Below are positions 49,864 through 58,883 of a DNA stretch of 64,000 nucleotides, one piece after another; position 1 is the first letter of the stretch; every line of letters begins with the position of its first letter. The stretch covers positions 434,001 to 498,000 of the forward strand of contig NZ_QANL01000003.1 in assembly GCF_003067705.1 (NCBI RefSeq), read 5' to 3'. A program made the translations under genes and the position numbers. The DNA comes from Planctomonas deserti. Lineage in GTDB: Bacteria > Actinomycetota > Actinomycetes > Actinomycetales > Microbacteriaceae. The notes beneath the pieces are model-generated. The model did no database searches and was not told where the DNA came from. It saw only the letters and a program-made list of their open reading frames with translations.

Positions 49864-50853
49864 TCAGTAGGTGACGGTCTTGAGGATGTTGCCGGTGAGG
49901 CTGAGGCCCGCAACGCTCTTCGGCCAGATGGCCACGTTCTGCAGCGAGTTCGCGTCGAACACGTTGCCCGAGATCGACGACGTGCCGAGCAGGTCGTCGG
50001 CGCCGTTGATGGTCACCTCACCGCCGCCGAGCCAGTTCTTGTCGATCGTGACGTTCGAGATCGTCCAGTCCGCCGCAGGGCTGACCATGATGGAGGAGGT
50101 CGTCACGGCGTACGCCATGCCCCCGGAGGTCACGGGGATGAACGGCGCGGCCGTGGTCGTGCGGGTGACCGAGGAGGTGCCGTCGGTCGAGTGCAGACCC
50201 GTCGCGCGGTTGCCCGTGATGCGGATGTTCTTGCCACCCTCGAGCTGAACGAGTGCGTCGGAGTGCGTCTTGTTGTCGGCGCGGGCCTGAGCGGGGTCCG
50301 GGGACCACATGATCGTGTCGTGCACGTAGTTGCCCTCGATGACGGCAAGCATCGCGTCCGGCGTCGCGGAGCCCGAGAGGTTCACCCGGTGGGCATCCGA
50401 AACGTGGTGGATGTTGTTGCGGTACGACTTGTAGTTGCCGGAGCCGATGCCCATCGCCGGGTAGCCGATCGACGAGTAGATCTCGCTGTAGCGGATTGTC
50501 ACACGGTTGGACTTGCCCGTCTTGATGAGGAAGGGCGCTCCCGTGTTGGCGCCCTGGCCCTTGACGATGACGTTCTCGATGACCACGTCGTCGTAGCCGT
50601 TCGTGTCGATGATGCCGTTGACGATGAGGTCCTTCACGACCTGGTTGTCCTTGGTGACGGTGAAGTTCGTCGAGGTATGCACGGCGGTCGGCTTGGCGCG
50701 GACGATGCCGACACCGGTGTTGGATGCGCTCGGCTGGGTGACCCCGACCGTGAACGGCTCCGTGATGGCCTGAGCCGGCGCAGCGCCGAGCGTGAAAGTG
50801 AGAGCAGCGGCAGTGATAACCGGTGCGATAGCGAAAGCAATGTGCTTCTTCAT
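49864..50853 (-). CDS. Exported right-handed parallel beta-helix protein
   Basis: A 329-residue secreted protein. Signal peptide MKKHIAFAIAPVITAAALTF ends near AQA at residue 30. The rest has repeating turns typical of pectate-lyase-like beta-helices (VVIENVIVKGQ, RVTIRYSEIYSSIGY, YRNNIHHVSDAHRVNL, AVIEGNYVHDTIM, NIRITGNRATG, NVTIDKNWLGGG, SSISGNVFDA). No clear catalytic lysine/arginine set of pectate lyases can be placed, so substrate binding or scaffold use is as likely as cleavage. A GGGGGGAAT site precedes the ATG. Confidence 0.82.
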   Translation of the reverse strand: MKKHIAFAIAPVITAAALTFTLGAAPAQAITEPFTVGVTQPSASNTGVGIVRAKPTAVHTSTNFTVTKDNQVVKDLIVNGIIDTNGYDDVVIENVIVKGQGANTGAPFLIKTGKSNRVTIRYSEIYSSIGYPAMGIGSGNYKSYRNNIHHVSDAHRVNLSGSATPDAMLAVIEGNYVHDTIMWSPDPAQARADNKTHSDALVQLEGGKNIRITGNRATGLHSTDGTSSVTRTTTAAPFIPVTSGGMAYAVTTSSIMVSPAADWTISNVTIDKNWLGGGEVTINGADDLLGTSSISGNVFDANSLQNVAIWPKSVAGLSLTGNILKTVTY

Positions 50854-51426
50854 TATGGATTCCCCCCGGAATGTCTTATCCAAAACATAAGCGAGGTGAA
50901 CAATTGGTTACATTCCCCCGTATGGGGGCGCTAGTGCCCCCACTTATGGGAATCCCCCCAATGGGGGCGGTGATGCTCCATCGAGGAGAACGAATAACCC
51001 TTTACGGGGGTATTTTCGAAAAGAGCGGAAAGGCATCCCGATGCGTTGTGGTGACGAATTCCGACAGCAATCGGCGCCTTCGCGATCCTTCCGCCGGCAC
51101 TCCGAGGCGTGCTTCTAGGCCGGAATTCCGGGCGTCGGGCAGCTCCGACCGAACCAAAGACGAGTGACAAGCTGGGAAGCCATTCGACCTGCGCCGTCCT
51201 CCATTCGCCGCCCAGCGGCGGTGCCGCCGTATTGATCGATACGGTCATTTCTCAACGCGCAGAAAACGATCGCTAGGCGAATTCACCAGGACGATAAAGA
51301 ACAACGCGGGCACAGGAATGCCGTCTCGCGTGTCTTGTCACGCCTCCCCAAAAGGGGTCAGAAAGCGAATAGCCGTGATTCCACACGACCGAAACGGCGG
51401 GCATTTCCCATGCCCGAGCGCACGTC
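50854..51426. other. 573-base gap upstream of the beta-helix gene with G/C-run palindromes
   Basis: No gene supported. Close to the beta-helix start lie several inverted runs: CCCCCGTATGGGGG at 50915-50928, GCCCCC at 50936 pairing with GGGGGC at 50963, and CCCCCC at 50954. A further ACGGGGGTATTTT lies near 51003. AT content is higher than elsewhere. CCCCAAAAGGGG near 51345 could be a small terminator. The gap should hold the beta-helix promoter. Confidence 0.5.
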
Positions 51427-52887
51427 TCAGCAGGGGGTGAGAGACTCGATCAGCTCGTCGACGGTCACCGAGAAGACGCGGATACGGTGGTCACCGACTC
51501 CGAACGGCACCCAGAGGGTGTTCTGATGCACGATACCTCCGCAGGAGTAGACCACGTTCGGCACGTAGCCGTTGCGCCTCTCCCCGGTCGGTACGAGGAA
51601 CGGCGTAGCCGAGCGCGCCAGGACCTTCCGTGGGTCGTCGAGATCGAGCAGGAGCGCTCCGATCGAGTACGTGCGCATGGGCCCCACGCCGTGGATGAGG
51701 GCGAGCCAGCCGCGCTCCGTCTCGATGGGGGAGCCGCAGTTGCCGGTCTGGATCATCTCCCACGGCTCCACGGGTCGATGCACCATGCCGGCGTCCGACC
51801 AGTCGAACCCGTCGGCGGAGCGCGCCAGGGAAATGTTCTGCCCGTCGGTGCGGCTCAGCGCGAGGTGCTCCCCGCCGATGAGTCGCGGGAACAGGGCCAT
51901 GCCCTTGTTCCGGGCGGCAGACCCGGAGAGGCGGTGGATCGAGAAGGTGGCCAGGTCGGGGGAGGTGATCAGGCGGGGTGCGATCGCGTGCCCGTCGTAC
52001 GCCGTGTAGGTGGCGCGGTACTCGGTGGAACCATCGGCCGCGGTGGTTCGCGCGAAACGCGCGTCCTCCATCCCGTGGTCCTCCTCGTCGGCGACGGGCA
52101 GCAGGATGCGCTGGCTGAGCGCCGAATCCTCGTCGAAGCGCGAGACGTAGGCCGATGCGGCCATGCGCCGCAGCGTCTCGCGATCGACCCTGCTGTCACG
52201 GTGTCTCGTGAGCTGATCCGGCAGAGCCGCCAGGGCATCCTCCAGGTCGGATGGGGTGAAACGCTCCGGGAGGCGGCCCAGAACGGCACTCGTCAGCTCG
52301 TTGAGGTAGTGGTCGTGTTCGAGGGCCTGCTCGAACTGCATCCGACCCCACTGGCCATCAGCGATCACCGGCGTCGTGAGCGGCGTCACACGCTCGACGA
52401 ACTCCCACCTCTCCCCGGGACCGATCACGGCCTCGGCGAAGCCAATGGAGGAGATGTGTCCCTCGCCGATGGCGCGCAGCGCGACGGCGACCCGCAGTTG
52501 ACCGTCCTCCAGGCCGCTCTGGTCCGGATGCTGCACGGCGCTCGGGTTGCACAGGGCGGCACCCTCGACGGCGTACTCGGCGGTAAAGCTCGCGCCCAGC
52601 ACGACGCTCTGCGCGGGGCTGACCGTCGACTCGCTGCGCAGGCGGGAGCTGACGGCCTCGGTATGGCTCGCGAAGAGCTCGGAGGCGTCACCGACCCGGG
52701 CCGAGAAGACCTCGAGCAGATCGCGTGCAAGGTCCTCCACGTCGGGCGAGGGGATCTCCAGCACGCGCCGCACGATCTCCGCTGCCCGCGAGTGGCTGGA
52801 GGCGACGCCCTCACCCGGAAGGAAGAGACGGGCCACCACTCGGCCGGGATCGGCAAGGAGCTCCGCGTCGTGCTCGCTCCCGATCAC
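51427..52887 (-). CDS. Glycoside hydrolase family 130 protein (mannoside phosphorylase type)
   Basis: A 486-residue protein. The C-terminal 300 residues are a five-bladed beta-propeller with GH130 features (DEEDHGMEDARFARTTA, YTAYDG, KGMALFPRLIGGEHLALSRT, WEMIQTGNCGSPIETERGWL, GHGVGPMRTYSIGA-like LIHGVGPMRTYSIG). The N-terminal 180 residues are helical and contain HDHYLNELTSAVLGRLPERF. GH130 enzymes phosphorolyse or hydrolyse beta-mannosides. GTG start at 52887 overlaps the stop of the upstream gene (GTGA). Last gene of an operon with a toroid protein and a glycosyltransferase. Confidence 0.85.
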   Translation of the reverse strand: MIGSEHDAELLADPGRVVARLFLPGEGVASSHSRAAEIVRRVLEIPSPDVEDLARDLLEVFSARVGDASELFASHTEAVSSRLRSESTVSPAQSVVLGASFTAEYAVEGAALCNPSAVQHPDQSGLEDGQLRVAVALRAIGEGHISSIGFAEAVIGPGERWEFVERVTPLTTPVIADGQWGRMQFEQALEHDHYLNELTSAVLGRLPERFTPSDLEDALAALPDQLTRHRDSRVDRETLRRMAASAYVSRFDEDSALSQRILLPVADEEDHGMEDARFARTTAADGSTEYRATYTAYDGHAIAPRLITSPDLATFSIHRLSGSAARNKGMALFPRLIGGEHLALSRTDGQNISLARSADGFDWSDAGMVHRPVEPWEMIQTGNCGSPIETERGWLALIHGVGPMRTYSIGALLLDLDDPRKVLARSATPFLVPTGERRNGYVPNVVYSCGGIVHQNTLWVPFGVGDHRIRVFSVTVDELIESLTPC

Positions 52888-53915
52888 CCCGCAACCCTGA
52901 CGAGATCCAGCACGCCCAGCCGGCGCGCCTGCTGGTGCGTACTCAGCACGGCGAGGGTGGACTCGGCCCCGCGATTGGCGTTGCGGCCCTCGCGTTCCAG
53001 CCCGTCGTACCCTGCGCCGGTCAGCGCGTCGAACATCACCGTGTCCGAGTCGTTTCGACCCTCGAACCACTCCCACGCCAGGCGGACGCCGTCCAGCCAG
53101 TACGCGTCGCCGGTCGCCGCGTAGGCGCGGGCGCAGGCGTCGGCGAGCGCGGCGACCTCGATGGGTTGCTGGTCGAACTGCGGACCCCGATCCCCGGGGC
53201 CTCCACCGGCGCTTCCGCTCACCGAGAGATGCCCGGGCTGGGACTGCAGCTCGAGGAGGAAGTCCAGCAGGGCGAGCCCGCGCAGCGTCACCTCCGGCGC
53301 ACCGAGCACCGTGCCGGCGAGGATCAGCGCTTCCGGGATCGCCGCGTTCGCATAGGTGAGACGCGGCTCGGGCCACGGCCACGGCGCATCGGAGGACGCG
53401 GCCATGATCCTGTCGGCGGCGTCGCGCAGGAGGAGGTGCGCGACCTCGTCGTCCGGGAGACGGAGGAGCACCTCCCCGGCGCCGAGGGCGGCGAAGGTCA
53501 TCGATCGAAGGTGCGGCGAGCGCCGCGACGCCGCGAGGTGGAAGGCGCGGAGGGCGCGCTTGCGGGGCAGGGGACCACCGGCACCGGCGGCGGCGGTGCC
53601 CAGCGCCCACACCGAACGCCCCCACCAGTCGCCCAGGGCGGGCGGGTCGGTCCAGGCGCCCGCCGCATCCATCCGGTTGCGGGACGATCCGTCGTGGGCG
53701 AGAGCACCCTCGAGGAACCGCAGCGACGTCTCGCCGAGCGCATCGAGCTCGGCCGTCGTGTCCGGCTCGCGCACGATCACGATCAGGCCGCGCGAGACGT
53801 CGTCCACGCAGTAACCGTGCTCGCGGCGTGGAACGTCGTGCCTCGCGTGCTCGAAAATCCCTGTGTCGTCGGAGAGCGCCAGCAGATGGTGGAACGAGGG
53901 GGCGGCGAGAGGCAT
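52884..53915 (-). CDS. Alpha/alpha-toroid protein of a glycosyltransferase operon
   Basis: A 343-residue cytoplasmic protein with no signal peptide. Helices alternate regularly (FHHLLALSDDTGIFEHARHD, GYCVDDVSRGLIVIV, WGRSVWALGTAA, PEALILAGTVLG, AALADACARAYAATGDAYWL), as in (alpha/alpha)6 toroids. The GYCVDDVSRGL motif resembles the CTDDNARAL motif found in similar domains fused to or next to GT4 enzymes in other bacteria. Function unknown; perhaps a glycan-processing or -binding partner. Overlaps both neighbours (TGATG and GTGA), so the three genes are translated together. Confidence 0.75.
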   Translation of the reverse strand: MPLAAPSFHHLLALSDDTGIFEHARHDVPRREHGYCVDDVSRGLIVIVREPDTTAELDALGETSLRFLEGALAHDGSSRNRMDAAGAWTDPPALGDWWGRSVWALGTAAAGAGGPLPRKRALRAFHLAASRRSPHLRSMTFAALGAGEVLLRLPDDEVAHLLLRDAADRIMAASSDAPWPWPEPRLTYANAAIPEALILAGTVLGAPEVTLRGLALLDFLLELQSQPGHLSVSGSAGGGPGDRGPQFDQQPIEVAALADACARAYAATGDAYWLDGVRLAWEWFEGRNDSDTVMFDALTGAGYDGLEREGRNANRGAESTLAVLSTHQQARRLGVLDLVRVAG

Positions 53916-55045
53916 CACGCGGCCTGAGCCGCGATCAGCTCTGCCGCGAGTACCCGGTACCGCTGCGCGACGTCCGGCCACGACGTTTTCTCGGTGTCCC
54001 GGAGCGCCGCCTCGTGCATCTGCGCCGCCACGTCGGACCGGGTGAGGACCGAGCGGAGTGCCTCGGCCATCGAGTGCGGGTCCTCGTGCGCGGCGATGAG
54101 GCCGGCACCACCGGCGAGCAGCTCGACCGCGTGCGGGAAACCTGTGGCGACGACCGGAAGCCCGGCCGCTACCGCTTCCGCGAGCACGCCGGACGTCACC
54201 TGGTCGCGGGAGTCGTAGGGCAGCAGGACGACATCGGCGCTGTCCACGAGTTCCGTGAGCTCGTCGTCGTCGAGGTAGCGGCCGTCGAGCGAGATCCTCG
54301 CCTCGAGGCCCAGGTCCTCGATGAGTGCGCCCAGGTTCTCGCGGTAGCTCTCTCCGGCGGTGGCCAGCACCTTCGGATGGGTCTGCCCGGCGACGACGTA
54401 CTCGAGGTCGAGGTCGGTGAGCTCCGCCATGGCGCGGACGCCCCACTCGATGCCCTTGCCCGGGGAGATGAGGCCCCAGGTGAGCACGCGACGGCGGGCA
54501 CGGAGCTCGTGCTTCTGTGCCGGTGCCCGCACCGGAGCGCCGTGGGGGATCACCGACACCTTGGCCATGGGAATGCCGTACGTCGACTCCAGGATCCCGC
54601 ACGCATTCTCGGTCATGACGACCACGGCGGACGCGAGGGCGCCGACGGCGTCGAGAACGCGTCGCTGGGACGGGGTGGGGTTCGGGAGCACGGTGTGCAG
54701 CACCACGATGCAGGGGGCGTCGATGGTCTCCAGCAGGTCGAGGACCTCGTCGCCGTCCGGCCCGCCGTAGATGCCGTACTCGTGCTGCACGATGACGACA
54801 TCGCTGGCGTTGAGGATCTGGCCCGCCATCACGCGATCGGACGGGACGCCGCCGACCAGTTCCGCGGCGACGACGGCGGAGGCGCCCAGGGCGGCGCCCG
54901 GGCGGGCCTCGGGCTCATCCAGTACCCGCACGATGCTGGCGGCCGGGTCCCCCGGACGAACCAGGGCAGTGGCCAGGGACTGGGTGAAGGTGGCGAGCCC
55001 GCACCGAGTGGGCGGATACGTGCTGAGGAGACCGAATTGCGTCAC
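53915..55045 (-). CDS. Family 4-like glycosyltransferase 1
   Basis: A 376-residue GT-B enzyme. The N-terminal domain starts FGLLSTYPPTRCGLATFTQS and contains VVIVQHEYGIYGG; the C-terminal domain has the nucleotide-sugar site TWGLISPGKGIEWGVRAMAE and LLPYDSRDQVTSGVLAEAVA. Transfers a sugar with retention, donor and acceptor unknown. GTG start at 55045 with GGAAAGG upstream. First gene of the three-gene operon ending in GH130. A weak hairpin at 55060-55084 overlaps the leader. Confidence 0.9.
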   Translation of the reverse strand: MTQFGLLSTYPPTRCGLATFTQSLATALVRPGDPAASIVRVLDEPEARPGAALGASAVVAAELVGGVPSDRVMAGQILNASDVVIVQHEYGIYGGPDGDEVLDLLETIDAPCIVVLHTVLPNPTPSQRRVLDAVGALASAVVVMTENACGILESTYGIPMAKVSVIPHGAPVRAPAQKHELRARRRVLTWGLISPGKGIEWGVRAMAELTDLDLEYVVAGQTHPKVLATAGESYRENLGALIEDLGLEARISLDGRYLDDDELTELVDSADVVLLPYDSRDQVTSGVLAEAVAAGLPVVATGFPHAVELLAGGAGLIAAHEDPHSMAEALRSVLTRSDVAAQMHEAALRDTEKTSWPDVAQRYRVLAAELIAAQAA

Positions 55046-55215
55046 GGGGACCTTTCCTGTGCCCGCGGCGGCAGGCGGCGGGCAACGGCGAGACGTCTGC
55101 CGGCCGGCATCCCTCGTGGGAGCACGTCGACCCTGCCGTGATCCGGTTCGCGTCGCGGCCTCCTGGCCGGTGCGACGCGGTTGTGCGGACTCTACCACCG
55201 CTTCCGGAGCAACCC

Positions 55216-56235
55216 TCAGGAACCGGTGCGCGCCAGGAGCTCCTCGTACACGGCGAGGTAGCCGTCCACCATCCGTTCGACCTCGAAGCGATCGAACGCG
55301 CGCGCCCGCACCGCGCCCCGGTCGAGGCTCGCGGCGAGCTCAACGGCGGCGACCGCCTCCTCGAGATCGTTCACCACATAGCCGGTCACGCCGTCATTGA
55401 TGATCTCGGGCATCGAGCCGGTTCGGTAAGCGACGGCCGGCGTGCCGCACGCCATCGCCTCGACCACCGACAGACCGAACGGCTCCGCGAAGCGCACCGG
55501 GTGGAGCAGCGCCGCCGCCCCGCCGAGCACCTCGTCGCGCTGGTCCGGGCCCACCGAGCCGAGGTAGACCACGCGGTCGTCGTCGACGTGGGGGAGCACC
55601 CGCTCGCGGAAGTAGTCGGCGTCCTGCACGATGCCGCACAGCACGATCCGCCTGCCCGATCGTCGGGCGATCTCGATCGCGGTGTCGATGCCCTTGTCCG
55701 GGTGCATTCGGCCGAACGCCACCAGGTGTCCGTCCTCGTCCGCGGTCTCCCGAGCGGTGAACTCCCGGAAGTCGATGCCGTGATGGATGGTGGCGATGTA
55801 GTCGAGGTCCGGGGATCGGTCGGAATCGGAGATCGAGACGTATGCCGAGCGGGACCGCGCGTACGCCGGGAGGATGTTGCTGCCGGAGAACCCGTGCACG
55901 GTGGTGACGAGCGGTGCACGCGACAGCCGGGAGAACGCGAGCGGGAGCCAGTCGAGCTGGTTGTGCAGAAGATCGAACTCCCCGGACCGCTCCAGGGCGT
56001 GCGCCACGTGGATGGCCTCCCACACGCGGCCGTCGAGCTCGGGATCCTCGGCGTACCCGTGCGGTACGACCGAGTCGAGGGTGGCAGCCGTGACGGAGTC
56101 CGCGGTCGCGAAGAGGGTGACGTCGACGCCGCGGCGTACCAGACCCTCGGTGAGCAGGCTCGTGACGAGTTCCCACGGCCCGTAGTGCACGGGGGGAGTG
56201 CGCCAGGCGATGGGGGCGAGCATGCCGACTCTCAT
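55216..56235 (-). CDS. Family 4-like glycosyltransferase 2
   Basis: A 339-residue GT-B enzyme: MRVGMLAPIAWRTPPVHYGP opening, TTVHGFSGSN, donor-site motifs LVAFGRMHPDKGIDTAIEIA and HPVRFAEPFGLSVVEAMACG. The EPFGLSVVEA motif is the GT4 E-X7-E donor motif. It lies 170 bases upstream of the glycosyltransferase 1 operon in the same direction and could be cotranscribed. AGGAG precedes the ATG. Confidence 0.9.
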   Translation of the reverse strand: MRVGMLAPIAWRTPPVHYGPWELVTSLLTEGLVRRGVDVTLFATADSVTAATLDSVVPHGYAEDPELDGRVWEAIHVAHALERSGEFDLLHNQLDWLPLAFSRLSRAPLVTTVHGFSGSNILPAYARSRSAYVSISDSDRSPDLDYIATIHHGIDFREFTARETADEDGHLVAFGRMHPDKGIDTAIEIARRSGRRIVLCGIVQDADYFRERVLPHVDDDRVVYLGSVGPDQRDEVLGGAAALLHPVRFAEPFGLSVVEAMACGTPAVAYRTGSMPEIINDGVTGYVVNDLEEAVAAVELAASLDRGAVRARAFDRFEVERMVDGYLAVYEELLARTGS

Positions 56236-56403
56236 GGGTGCTCCTGACCTGCCACGGTTCGGGAGTTGCCCCCGGCGACGCTCGTCACCCTAGTCCGCGT
56301 CGGCTGTGCCCGGCGTTCGCGAGACAGCGGCACGAGCCGGCGACACAGGCGGATTGGTCGGCCGACATCCGCTCGGCCGGCGCCTACTCGGCCGGGCCCC
56401 CGC

Positions 56404-57714
56404 TCAGCGACTGACGGCGGGCACCACGGTCGGCCGGCGGCGGCCGACGTGGGCGAGGGCGATGACCGCTGCCAGCAGCGTGCCCAGGGCGGCCCCGCCG
56501 AAGGACCAGGACAGACCTGCCCCATCGATCACCACACCGGCGATCGCCGTGCCGATGGCCGCCCCGGTGGTGTTCGCCGCGGACAGCAGAGCCTGCGCCT
56601 CGTTGAGCCGGTGCGCCGGGGCCGCCCGGTCGAGCAGTGCCTGCTGCATGATCAGGGTGGGGGCGATGGTCAGCCCGGTCAGGAAGAGCACGGGCAGGAG
56701 CGCGAACAGACTCACGTCGCCCGAGTCGAGCAGCCAGGCCAGCAGTGCGAGGAACCCTCCGAAGAACGCGAGCAGGATGGGCACCGCGTTCCCTTCGGCG
56801 AAGCGCCAGGACCGGGCGCCGTACGCGAGTCCGCCGACCGTGCTGCCGCCGGCGATCGCGGCGAAGAGGATGCCCACCTGGGCGGTTCCGCCCAGGGCAA
56901 GGTCGGCGGTCGCGGCCATCGAGGTGTCGAGCTGACCGAAACCGATGCTGACCATGAGCATGACGGCGAGCACCGCAAGCACACCGGTCGACACCAGGCC
57001 GATGCGTGCCCCGGTCGTCGCCCCGGTGTGTCCGGACGCTTCCCGCTGGCGGGCGGGGGTGGCGCGCCTAGCCACGCCGGTGAGGCAGTAGCCCACGCCG
57101 CCGGCAGCCAGCAGCCCGGCCGTGACGAACAGTGGCAGGACCGGGATGCCGGGCAGCAGCAGGACCGACAGCAGCAGCGGCCCGCAGACGAAGGCGAGCT
57201 CGACCGACGTCGCGTCGAGTGCGAAGGCGACCCGCCGCGACTCCGGATCGGGAAGCACGATGCGGAAGCTGGAGCGCAGGGCCGGGCTGATGGCGGGGTA
57301 CGCGAGGCCCACGCCCACCGCAAGGGCGACGAGCACGTAGTCCGGCGCAGAGGTGGGGGTGACCAGGGCGAGCGCGACCAGCAGCAAACCGCTCGCGAGC
57401 GAGGTGGGCAGCAGAACCGGTACCTGGCCGACCCTGTCCATCAAACGTCCCCACACCGGGGTGCCGATGGCCGCACCGACCGCGTACGCCCCGCTGACGA
57501 CTCCGGCGATCACATAGGAGTGCCGTTCCTGCTCGACAAGGATCAGGATGCCGAGGGGGATCATGGCCAGGGTGAGCCGGGCAAGCGCGGCGCAGACGAA
57601 CGGGCGCGAGGCGGGGCCGTGAGCCAGCAGTCGGCCGTAGGACCGAAGACCGGTGCCGAGGTGCACGTTCTGCGTCTCGGCGGTTTCGGAACTGGTGCTG
57701 GGCCGGGCGCGCAT
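56404..57714 (-). CDS. MFS transporter
   Basis: A 436-residue major facilitator with 12 predicted helices; VWGRLMDRVGQVPVLLPTSL is motif A, and the protein lacks the long central loop of sugar carriers. Closest in feel to small exporters of the YcaD/arabinose-efflux group. Start ATG 57714 is chosen because residues before it are not protein-like. It precedes the glycosyltransferase 2 gene by 168 bases. Confidence 0.85.
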   Translation of the reverse strand: MRARPSTSSETAETQNVHLGTGLRSYGRLLAHGPASRPFVCAALARLTLAMIPLGILILVEQERHSYVIAGVVSGAYAVGAAIGTPVWGRLMDRVGQVPVLLPTSLASGLLLVALALVTPTSAPDYVLVALAVGVGLAYPAISPALRSSFRIVLPDPESRRVAFALDATSVELAFVCGPLLLSVLLLPGIPVLPLFVTAGLLAAGGVGYCLTGVARRATPARQREASGHTGATTGARIGLVSTGVLAVLAVMLMVSIGFGQLDTSMAATADLALGGTAQVGILFAAIAGGSTVGGLAYGARSWRFAEGNAVPILLAFFGGFLALLAWLLDSGDVSLFALLPVLFLTGLTIAPTLIMQQALLDRAAPAHRLNEAQALLSAANTTGAAIGTAIAGVVIDGAGLSWSFGGAALGTLLAAVIALAHVGRRRPTVVPAVSR

Positions 57715-57823
57715 AGACAACAAGCCTATAGACGACCGGACGACAGCGCCCCGATCACCATCCGCCTGTCCTCGGGTCCGCCGGGGTCGCCTCACAATCA
57801 AGGCGGCGTGCTAGACAGGCGGG

Positions 57824-58174
57824 ATGCGAAAGCTTTACTACGCGAGCGGATTCGTGATCCTGAGTGACACGGTGTGCGCCGCCGTGCTCGACTATGCCCA
57901 CGCCCTCGCGGAGGTGGGGAAGTCCGACGTCGTCGAGGTCCCCGCCCTCTCGGACGAGGGCGCCCGCGGGCAGACCACCCTGTTGCTCGGGCCGGCCAGT
58001 CAGCTGTTCGCGGCCCCCGCCCTGGACCGCGCGGTCGACCTTGAGGATGCGGAGGTCGTGGCCACCATCCGCACGAACATCGCCCGGCTACGTCCGCCCA
58101 ACCCCCAGATCGAGGATCAGGATCCCGTGACCGAGCACTACGGGGAGTGGCCGGGAACCGGCTCCACCGAGTAG
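57824..58174 (+). CDS. Conserved-looking small protein of unknown function
   Basis: A 116-residue protein beginning MRKLYYASGFVILSDTVCAA, then LDYAHALAEVGKSDVVEVPA, GQTTLLLGPASQLFAAP, and ending with an acidic, proline-containing tail. No family recognised. The mix of strands and helices and good codon bias support a real gene; GGCGGG lies upstream of the ATG. Divergent from the MFS gene and convergent with the TetR gene. Confidence 0.65.
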   Translation: MRKLYYASGFVILSDTVCAAVLDYAHALAEVGKSDVVEVPALSDEGARGQTTLLLGPASQLFAAPALDRAVDLEDAEVVATIRTNIARLRPPNPQIEDQDPVTEHYGEWPGTGSTE

Positions 58175-58259
58175 CCGGAACTCCCACGCGCTGACGCCGG
58201 GATGCGGCGGTCCGCGCGCCGGAGCGACGCACCAGGCACTGCGCCACGCTTCGCACCGG

Positions 58260-58883
58260 TCACAGCGACGTACCGGCCGGCAGCAGGGTCGCCATGTAGT
58301 TGCGGACAACCGCCGCCATGTCGACGTGTGCCGGGTTGATCAGCCACTGCAGCTGGATGCCGTCGAGCACCGCGATGAGGGCGTGCGCTGCGGCCGTCGG
58401 CTCCACCCCGTCTGCGAGTTCTCCGTCGTCCGCCATCTGCTGGAGAATCTCCGCCGTGCCGGAGATGACCGCCGGGTAGCGCTCCGCGTAATAGGCGTGT
58501 GCGGGATGGTCCCCAACGGTGGCCTCCGCCGAGAGCCGACAGTGCAAAGCGACGAGACCGGGAGTGGTCGCGTTGTGCTCGACGAGCCGAACCACCCCGC
58601 GCAGTTGATCGACCCCGGGGTCGTCGGGTCCGGCCATGAGCCGCTCGGCTCGCGCGTCACGCAAATCGAGCACGGCGAGGAGCAGATCGTGCTCCGCGGG
58701 GAACGCTTCCCTGACGGCATCCCTGCTCACGCCTGCGGCGCGGGTGACCTCGCCGTAGACGTCGTCATGGGGGCCGGCGTCCGCGAGAGCGTCGAGAGCC
58801 GCATCAAGAATCCGTTCCCGGTCGGCGTCGGTATTTTCTCCGGTCGGCTCTTGAGTGGTGCCAGCGTCATCGGTGGTTTCCAT
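58260..58883 (-). CDS. TetR family transcriptional regulator 2
   Basis: A 207-residue regulator: a 25-residue acidic leader, then ERILDAALDALADAGPHDDV and GEVTRAAGVSRDAVREAFPA as the DNA-binding domain, and a ligand-binding domain with DGIQLQWLINP. The helix-turn-helix is slightly divergent from the consensus. The ATG at 58883 has no clear ribosome binding site, so a leaderless or weakly translated mRNA is possible; residues upstream are not protein-like. Confidence 0.85.
   Translation of the reverse strand: METTDDAGTTQEPTGENTDADRERILDAALDALADAGPHDDVYGEVTRAAGVSRDAVREAFPAEHDLLLAVLDLRDARAERLMAGPDDPGVDQLRGVVRLVEHNATTPGLVALHCRLSAEATVGDHPAHAYYAERYPAVISGTAEILQQMADDGELADGVEPTAAAHALIAVLDGIQLQWLINPAHVDMAAVVRNYMATLLPAGTSL

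Noticed and set aside
49570-50934. Long plus-strand open frame opposite the beta-helix gene
   Set aside because: The minus strand encodes a signal peptide and clear beta-helix turns; the plus-strand translation has no motif and atypical composition.
50854-51010. A c-di-AMP (ydaO-type) riboswitch before the exported beta-helix gene
   Set aside because: The conserved ydaO core sequences are not present; only runs of C and G are seen.
55060-55084. TGCCCGC/GCGGGCA hairpin before glycosyltransferase 1 as an attenuator
   Set aside because: The stem is only seven bases and such stems are common by chance at this GC content; kept only as a note.
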